Source: Alisma plantago-aquatica (Eukaryota; Streptophyta; Magnoliopsida; Alismatales; Alismataceae). From it: a DNA stretch of 64,000 nt. The DNA is taken from positions 517,476,303 through 517,540,302 of the forward strand of contig OY856409.1 of the NCBI GenBank assembly GCA_963693085.1, given 5' to 3'. Position numbers and translations under genes: made by a program. Position 1 is the stretch's first letter. Every line of letters begins with the position of its first letter. Positions 58,301 to 64,000 of this stretch are shown here, in pieces. Under the pieces are notes generated by a model that made no database searches, was not told the DNA's origin, and worked only from the letters and a program-made list of their open reading frames with translations.

Positions 58301-59717
58301 TCTTCAACCTCAATACACCCTTCACCAACTTGCACAAGGAAAACATGATAAGGATAGTAATAAAACATGACCATTTCCATCAGAATAGATCTCAAGTTCC
58401 ACATACAAAACTATTATAGAGAAGGGTATCGATTTAAAGACAAGAATCAATGTATGCACATATGGAGAGTGAACATAATAGAGATGGTTAAGAGTTATGT
58501 AACCTGCCTTAAGAGGATCTCCATGAAAGACATCAAGCTTCCTGATCCAAGAAGCAAACCCACGTTCCTCACCATGAAGATCATCCATCCCAGGCTCCAA
58601 ACTTGCCTTCGGCTCCATCATCATCACCTCAAGAAATAAAAGATGACGAAGAAGAAGCCATGGTTATGCTTAGCTCAAGAAGAAGTAAAGAAGGGAGAGA
58701 ACCACGACCTTTCCTACTCTCATCAAGGGTCCATACATGGCCGAGAGGGGAGGAAGGAGGTGAAGAAGAAAGCATAAGGAAAAGATAGTAAATATGCATG
58801 ACTCACCAAAGTCGGATCTTGAGCAAGAAATCTCCATGGGCAAGGAACTCAGCCACCCAAGCTCCATGGGGGTTTCCTTAAGCTCCCAAAGCTCCCAAGC
58901 TCATCTAATACAGGAAGGGGAAAGAGGTGGCCGAAAAGGATCACTTGGGTGAGGAGGAAGGGAGTTATATACACCAAGGAAGAGAGAGATAGCAAATGAA
59001 AGGTGTCATAACCACATAAACTTAGATGCCACTTGCTCATGCTCTTAACGCCACTTGTTGCCACCCAAGATCCACATGCATGGCCTGGTGATACACTCTA
59101 GTCTGTGTATCGTGCATCTAATCCTCTTCTCTGGGTGAAACACCCTCAAAACCGATACATGCTCCAAGCTCTACCCGATACACTAAAGGACAAGATAGCA
59201 GATGACATATAAGGCATAAAAACTATATAGAGATGTCACTCCTTAACTATCATCCAAACAAGGCTCCCCAACTTCCATCCATGTCCTAGATGATGAAAAA
59301 CATAAGGGGGGAGACTCTAGAGCTGATAAATTGCATATTGGCCCTTTAATTTGGGTAATTTGGAATTTACACCAAAACTAGCACATAAAGCACAAGCATC
59401 ATCCAACCAAGCTCAAACTTGGAACTTAGGCACTCCACAAGGTGCCCCATAGCATCACTCTCTCTATAATGATGCTATAGAACTAAAGGCATGCTCTACA
59501 TGTGACATATTACTATATAACTCCTTACTTTGGGTAAATTGCACTTTGGTCCAAAACAAGCAAACATTGCTCAAACAACATCCAAACAGGACCAAACTAG
59601 AAACGTAAGCTTGTCACATGAGATCAAAACTTCTTGAGGGATTATATTAAGGTTCTAAGCACCTTTATTAAGCAAAGAAAATAGGGTTAGCCCAAAACAT
59701 GGGTTAGGGTCCTTACA

Positions 59718-61144
59718 AAACCGGTCATTTCACTTCCCAGACTTGCCTGCAATTGTCTTTCCTTATTCGTTTCTAATTAATGCAAAGATTAATTCTTGTC
59801 CCAATCAAATTGAACAAGTGAAATGAGGATCTTTTCTCATGAACTGGGAAACCCAACACTTGCTCATTTGGTCCAAGTAAACCAATCAGTTCACTAGTGT
59901 GAACCGGTCATCTCACTGACCATGAGCCGATTGGTTCACCCAGTGAATCGGTCGGTTGGTTGTTCAGGTTGTACAGAACTCACTCAATGCAGTTCTCAAT
60001 CAATCTGACACTGTAATTAGTTGGTTCAACACTTGAACTTGATGATTCTGAGTCAAGTCTATTGATTGAATGTTTAATTGAGTACCTAAACACTTTAGTA
60101 ATCAATCTAAACATCATTCATGGATAAACTCCTCTTCCAAGTTAATCCTATGTGTGTGACCCTATAGGTTCCATTTCACATTGGCAGTGAATGTCCATAA
60201 CTAACTTACGACATCACAAGCAAAGAGTGGTTCCTAGTCACACATTAGTGCTACCCAAGTGAAAAGGAAAGTTGGAGAACAACTTTCAACGTACAATCTG
60301 TTATTGGTGTTATAGTGAATGTATAGTTCCTTTGTCGCTGATATCTGGATTGAACTTGAGGCATGGACTTGTCATCCTCTGCAAATGTTCAATCCATGTT
60401 TCTTGATTCAGATTAGAATGTCTAAGATATATGTAAGCTCAATATCATATATTAACTTACATGTGCATGGCCACACAGTTCTCAGTCTCACTCCTCAAGT
60501 GGCCAAGATATCATACTCCCTTAGGAGGGACAAATTCCATATCTATCACTCACAGTCAAGTCCCCATGTGTCAAAGTCACCCAATCATCACCGTTATAAC
60601 AATCCATGTTTTAGGATTGCGCTTGATGATGTCAAAGTGTACCCAATGACATGTGATGAGTGCAGTGATTTTAGGTCTAAGAACCACAATCACCACCAAT
60701 ACTATAAGATATGATCATGACTAACCAAGTGTGCTTTCCATGCATCACTCTTATGGTGGCTCTATCTAATACACTGTTCTCTAACATGTATCTATGCTTG
60801 GTTTGATATCACATATCATGACTGATGAGATTCTGTCACCAACCAACACGCACTCTAGTATTTTGTGTTATTGATGTCTATAGTTATTTCCACAATAACA
60901 GCTGACTAGGGACATAACAAGAATGTATACTCTTAACATCCATATGATCTCATTGTTCAGGTCCTCAACTTGAAGACATACACCATTGAGTAATACGATT
61001 CTTTAGACATCTAACATGTTATATCATTATCTTAAAACTAATTAGACATATAGACGAAAATTGCCTTTATTATTATTCAAATCATTTACAAAGTATACCA
61101 TTACAATCATCATATGACTAGTTCTATGGGCATACATACCAAGA
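59718..61144 (-). repeat. Copia element 2, 3' LTR, right part
   Basis: It continues the LTR after the solo insertion and follows 1-1458 and 6880-8331 to the end. The terminal CCAACA is mutated to CCAAGA (61139-61144). GATCGG-type motifs appear in decayed form at 59720-59960. The two parts add up to about 2.1 kb, close to the 2248 bp of the complete relative. The frames at 60319-60714 are LTR shadows. Confidence 0.88.
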
Positions 61145-61157
61145 GACTCCCACTTAC
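61145..61157 (-). other. Copia element 2 polypurine tract
   Basis: Read on the minus strand, AAGTGGGAGTC lies directly before the LTR. It matches that of Copia element 1. Confidence 0.72.
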
Positions 61158-61159
61158 AC

Positions 61160-61968
61160 TTAGATCCAATCACCCATGATTCTCAATCCTTGTGATCTAG
61201 CATGACCATCATGCTTTTGCTGTGAAAGTGCCTTAGTCAAGGGATCAACAATATTGTCTTCAGTTGGTATTTTGCAAATCTTCACATCTCCTTGTTGTAT
61301 GATCTCTCGTATGAGATGGAAGCACTGGTGTATGTGCTTGGACCACTGATGTGATCTGGGTTCTTTAGCTTGTGCAATAGCTCCATTATTGTCACAATAA
61401 AACTTAATTGCATCACAAATGCTAGGAACCACCCCAAGTTCAGAGATGAACTTCTTGATCCACACAACCTCTTTTATCGCATGGGACGTAGAAATGTACT
61501 CAACCTCTGTTGTAGAATCAACAACTGTCTCTTGCTTGGGAACACTTCTAGCTCACAACTCCATTGTTGAGGCAAAACACAAATTCCTGACTGTGATCTA
61601 TAATCATCTTTATCGGTTTGGAAGCTTGCATCAATGTAACCCTTTACCACCAACTCTTCCTCACCACCATAGATGAGGAACTGATCCTTAGTCCTTCTGA
61701 AGTACTTTAGGATGTTCTTTATAGTTGTTCAGTGAGCATCTTCAAGATCTGAATGGTATCTACTCATCATGTTGAGTGCATACGAGACATCGAGACACGT
61801 GTACAACATTATGTACATGATGGATCCAATTGCTGATGCATATGGAATCCCATTCATGCATTCCCTATCTTCACAAGATTTGGGACATTGATCTCTAGAG
61901 ATAGGAACTCCATGCCTCATGGGTATGTTTCCTCTCTTTTTGTTCTCCATGTTGAACCTCTTCAACAC
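61160..61968 (-). pseudogene. Copia RNase H region, disrupted
   Basis: RNase H removes element RNA after first-strand synthesis. The frame 61160-61465 (101 codons) keeps the C-terminal part: FISELGVVPS, FYCDNNGAIAQAKEPRSHQ, KHIHQCFHLIREIIQQGDV and DPLTKAL. The upstream part at 61729-61968 matches the RT-RNase H connection (RFNMENKKRGNIPMRHGVPIS, ASAIGSIMYIMLYTCLDVSYALN). Frame changes and stops fall between them, near 61470-61730. Confidence 0.85.
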
Positions 61969-62043
61969 TCTGTCAATGTATGTGCTTTGACTTAGTCCAA
62001 GAAGCTTTCTAGATCTATCTCTATAGATCTTGATTCCTAAGAT

Positions 62044-62682
62044 TTAACATGCTTCTCCTAAGTCTTTCATTGAAAATGTATTTCCATGCCATGTCTTTAC
62101 CTTTTGTAAACTAGGGATGTCATTCCCCATCAACATTATTTCATCTACATATAATATGAGGAATGTAGTCATGCTCCCACTAACCTTCTTGTACACACAA
62201 GGTTCATCTTCATTTTGACTAAAGCTAAACTCTTTGACTGCTTCGTCAAATCGAAGATTCCAGCTCTGAGATTCTTTCTTCAATCCATAGATTGACCTTT
62301 GTAACTCACAAACTTTGTTTGCATCCTTTGGATTTATAAAACCTTCAGGTTGTGTCATGTACACATCCTCGACAAGATTCCTGTTAAGGAATGTAGTTTT
62401 AACATCCATCTGCCAAATCTCATAGTTACAATAGGATGCAATAGCAAGCATTATCTTGATGGACTTAATCATGGCAAATGGAGAAAATATTTCATCATAG
62501 TCAACACCTTGAACTTGTCTGAAACCCTTTGCAACCAATCTACCTTTATAAGTTTGCACATTGCCATCCATGTTGGTCTTCTTCTTGAAGACCCATTTGC
62601 ACCCTATGGGTTTTACCCCTTCAGGTGGATCCACCAAGGTCCATACCTTGTTGGTATACATGGATTCCATCTCAGATCTCAT
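62044..62682 (-). pseudogene. Copia reverse transcriptase, open but active site altered
   Basis: A 212-codon frame covers the Copia-type RT fingers and palm: WTLVDPPEGVKPIGCKWVFKK, GRLVAKGFRQVQGVDYDEIFSP, IWQMDVKTTFLNRNL and MTQPEGF. The catalytic box reads LILYVDEIMLM, where family members have YVDD, so the second catalytic Asp is Glu. The frame stops at 62044, before the end of the domain, although similarity continues at 61968. It is inactive by context and probably by this residue. Confidence 0.88.
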
Positions 62683-63366
62683 GGCCTCAAGCCAATTCTC
62701 AGAATCTGGTCCCTATGTAGATTCTAGATAGGTAGTTGGCTCATCATCTATGACAAACTCACCGCCTTCTTGAGTTACAAGATATCTAAATATTTTAGAC
62801 TCAAGGCATGTCCTACCAGATCTATGAGGTTCCTATGTTACCTGAGGAATTTGAGATTCCACAACAACTTGTGATTCTTTATGTTCCTCTTATACATCTA
62901 TTGGTTGTGTTTTCTTTTTGGTTTGGAACCTCTTTGAGCTCTATTTTCCTCCCACTGATTCCTTTGGAAATAAATTCCTTTTCTAGGAATACACCAGTTC
63001 TTGCAACAAACACTTTGTTGTCAGATGCAGTGAAAACGTAATATCTCCTAGTTTCCTTAGGATATCCAACAAGGTAACACTTATCTGATTTGGGTACAAG
63101 CATTTCAGGAAACATTTTAAAGCTTCACATCTCGAAATCCTCATAAAAGACATATCGAGACCCTTCCCGTGCCATATGTATTATGGTGTCTTTTGAACCA
63201 ATTTAGATGGTACGCGGTTAAGTGTATATGCGGCGGTTTCAAGAGCATAACTCTAGAAGGAAGTTGGAAGATAAAAAAAAATCATCATATATCACACCAT
63301 GTCTATTAATGTGTGATTCCTTCTTTATGACACACCATTATGTTGTGGTGTTCTAGGTGGAGTCCA
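62683..63366 (-). pseudogene. Copia integrase-RT connecting region, broken
   Basis: The frame 62879-63115 carries KCYLVGYPKETRRYYVFTAS and VFVARTGVFLEKEFISKG, the conserved segment that follows the integrase core in Copia. Stops and shifts near 63118-63366 and below 62879 separate it from its neighbours. A poly-A run at 63273-63280 is a probable indel site. Confidence 0.78.
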
Positions 63367-63990
63367 TTATGATACACTACCATAGGCTCTCAGAAGGTCC
63401 TCAAACTCTTGGCTTAAGTATTCTCCACCTCGATTGGATCGAAGTGCCTTAATACTTTTGCCAAGTTGGTTATGTACTTCATTCATAAAATCCTTGAACC
63501 TTTCAATGGTCTCTGACTTATGTTTCATTAAGTAAACATAGCCATACCTACTGAATTCATCAGTAAAGGTAATGAAGTACTGATACCCACCTCTAGCACT
63601 TGTTCTAAAAGGCCCACATACATCAAAACGTATGAGTCCTAATGGATCACTTGATCTCTCACCTTTTCCTAAAAAGGGAACCTTGGTCATCTTGCCCAAT
63701 AAATAAGATTCACATGCCTCTAATGATTCAAGATCAAAAGAGTCCAGATAACCATCTTTATGGAGTCTAGATATGCGATTCTCATTTATGTGCCCTAGAC
63801 GATAATGCCAAATGTATGTTTTGTTTGAGTCATTGAGTTTTTGTCTTTTGGTGTTTACGTTGTATACACTTGTCTGTAGATCTATCAAATATAGACCATA
63901 AGACATCGGGGCACTGCCATAAAAGACCCCATCTTTAGAAATGGAACATTTTCTATTCTTAATAAGAAATTCAAATCCATCCTTGTCCAA
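63367..63990 (-). pseudogene. Copia integrase (GAG-pre-integrase plus core), altered active site
   Basis: Integrase joins element cDNA to the host chromosome. The 207-codon frame has the pre-integrase zinc region with WHYRLGHINENRI, then CESYLLGKMTK, where the second Cys of the usual CESC is Tyr. In the core, the first catalytic Asp is kept (IRFDVCGPF). The second, normally in SDRGGEY, is Asn (LRSNRGGEYLS). The frame ends at 63367 before the catalytic Glu. Loss of a zinc ligand and a catalytic Asp means no activity. Confidence 0.88.
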
Positions 63991-64000
63991 ACAAGATACA

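Larger units (their letters stand above)
54681..59717 (-). repeat. Gypsy-type solo LTR, 5037 bp, nested in the Copia LTR
   Basis: On the minus strand it starts TGTAAGGACCCTAACCC (59717) and ends GGGATGTTTCA (54681), typical Ty3/Gypsy LTR ends. Flanking 5-mers GAACC (54676-54680) and AAACC (59718-59722) match at four of five bases, fitting a mutated target duplication. No gag or pol motif lies inside. It shares about 1 kb with the LTR fragment at 8332-9771. Internal features are two short tandem arrays (55594-55740, 56062-56205) and a degenerate ATATCGG motif field (57000-58300). Confidence 0.78.
53990..64000 (-). mobile_element. Copia element 2, partial (runs off the right edge)
   Basis: The 3' LTR covers 53990-61144, interrupted by a 5037-bp solo LTR. 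A purine tract follows, then decayed RNase H, RT and integrase on the minus strand. Copia element 1 is a related element: the LTRs share TGTTGGGTTTTA ends and much of their length. The 5' LTR, gag and protease lie outside the window. Confidence 0.88.

Noticed and set aside
58210..59064. Several small frames on both strands in the solo LTR
   Set aside because: No family features; they lie inside a Gypsy-type LTR with low-complexity repeats.

Overview
The window is nuclear DNA from a repeat-rich plant, most likely a flowering plant with a large genome. Nearly everything recognisable is transposable-element sequence: Copia and Ty3/Gypsy LTR retrotransposons primed by plant-type tRNA sites, L1-clade LINEs with an ORF1 zinc knuckle and a C-terminal reverse-transcriptase zinc finger, tRNA-derived SINE-like copies, a Rep/Helicase Helitron with an RPA-like gene, and a hAT-type non-autonomous element. 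I found no convincing host gene, rRNA, functional tRNA or CRISPR array. Species cannot be named from the sequence alone.

Layout. 1-8331: a Copia element on the minus strand (3' LTR 1-1458, entering from the left edge; decayed interior 1459-6083; 5' LTR 6084-8331). It sits in a Gypsy LTR fragment (8332-9771), which itself interrupts the Rep domain of a Helitron. 9772-19132: the rest of that Helitron, with a broken Rep/Helicase gene, a duplicated small exon, an RPA1-like gene with clean splice sites, and a canonical 3' end (7-bp hairpin then CTAG before T). 19133-24252: AT-rich DNA with a 1.4-kb hAT-like element that has a perfect 8-bp target duplication. 24253-39232: a dense LINE/SINE array. 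Six LINE copies, all on the minus strand, and six SINE-like copies (five minus, one plus) are joined mostly at (TATG)n-type repeats. 39233-41900: AT-rich DNA with a tandem duplication of about 0.7 kb. 41900-53989: an old Athila/Tat-like Gypsy element (plus strand). Its 5' LTR is split by a young, structurally complete Gypsy-type element (44217-50575, target duplication TTAGG) that carries gag but no pol. 53990-64000: a second Copia element (minus strand) that truncates the old Athila-like pol. Its 3' LTR is split by a 5.0-kb solo LTR (54681-59717), and its RNase H, RT and integrase remnants run off the right edge.

How it fits together. Nesting gives a relative order: Helitron before Gypsy LTR before Copia 1 on the left; Athila-like before the gag-only element, and Athila-like before Copia 2 before the solo LTR on the right. 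No complete autonomous element is left. The better leads for new biology are the head-to-tail LINE/SINE array joined at tetranucleotide repeats, a co-varying hairpin near the LINE 3' ends, the gag-only retrotransposon, and short CG-containing palindromes clustered in the LTRs of three different families.
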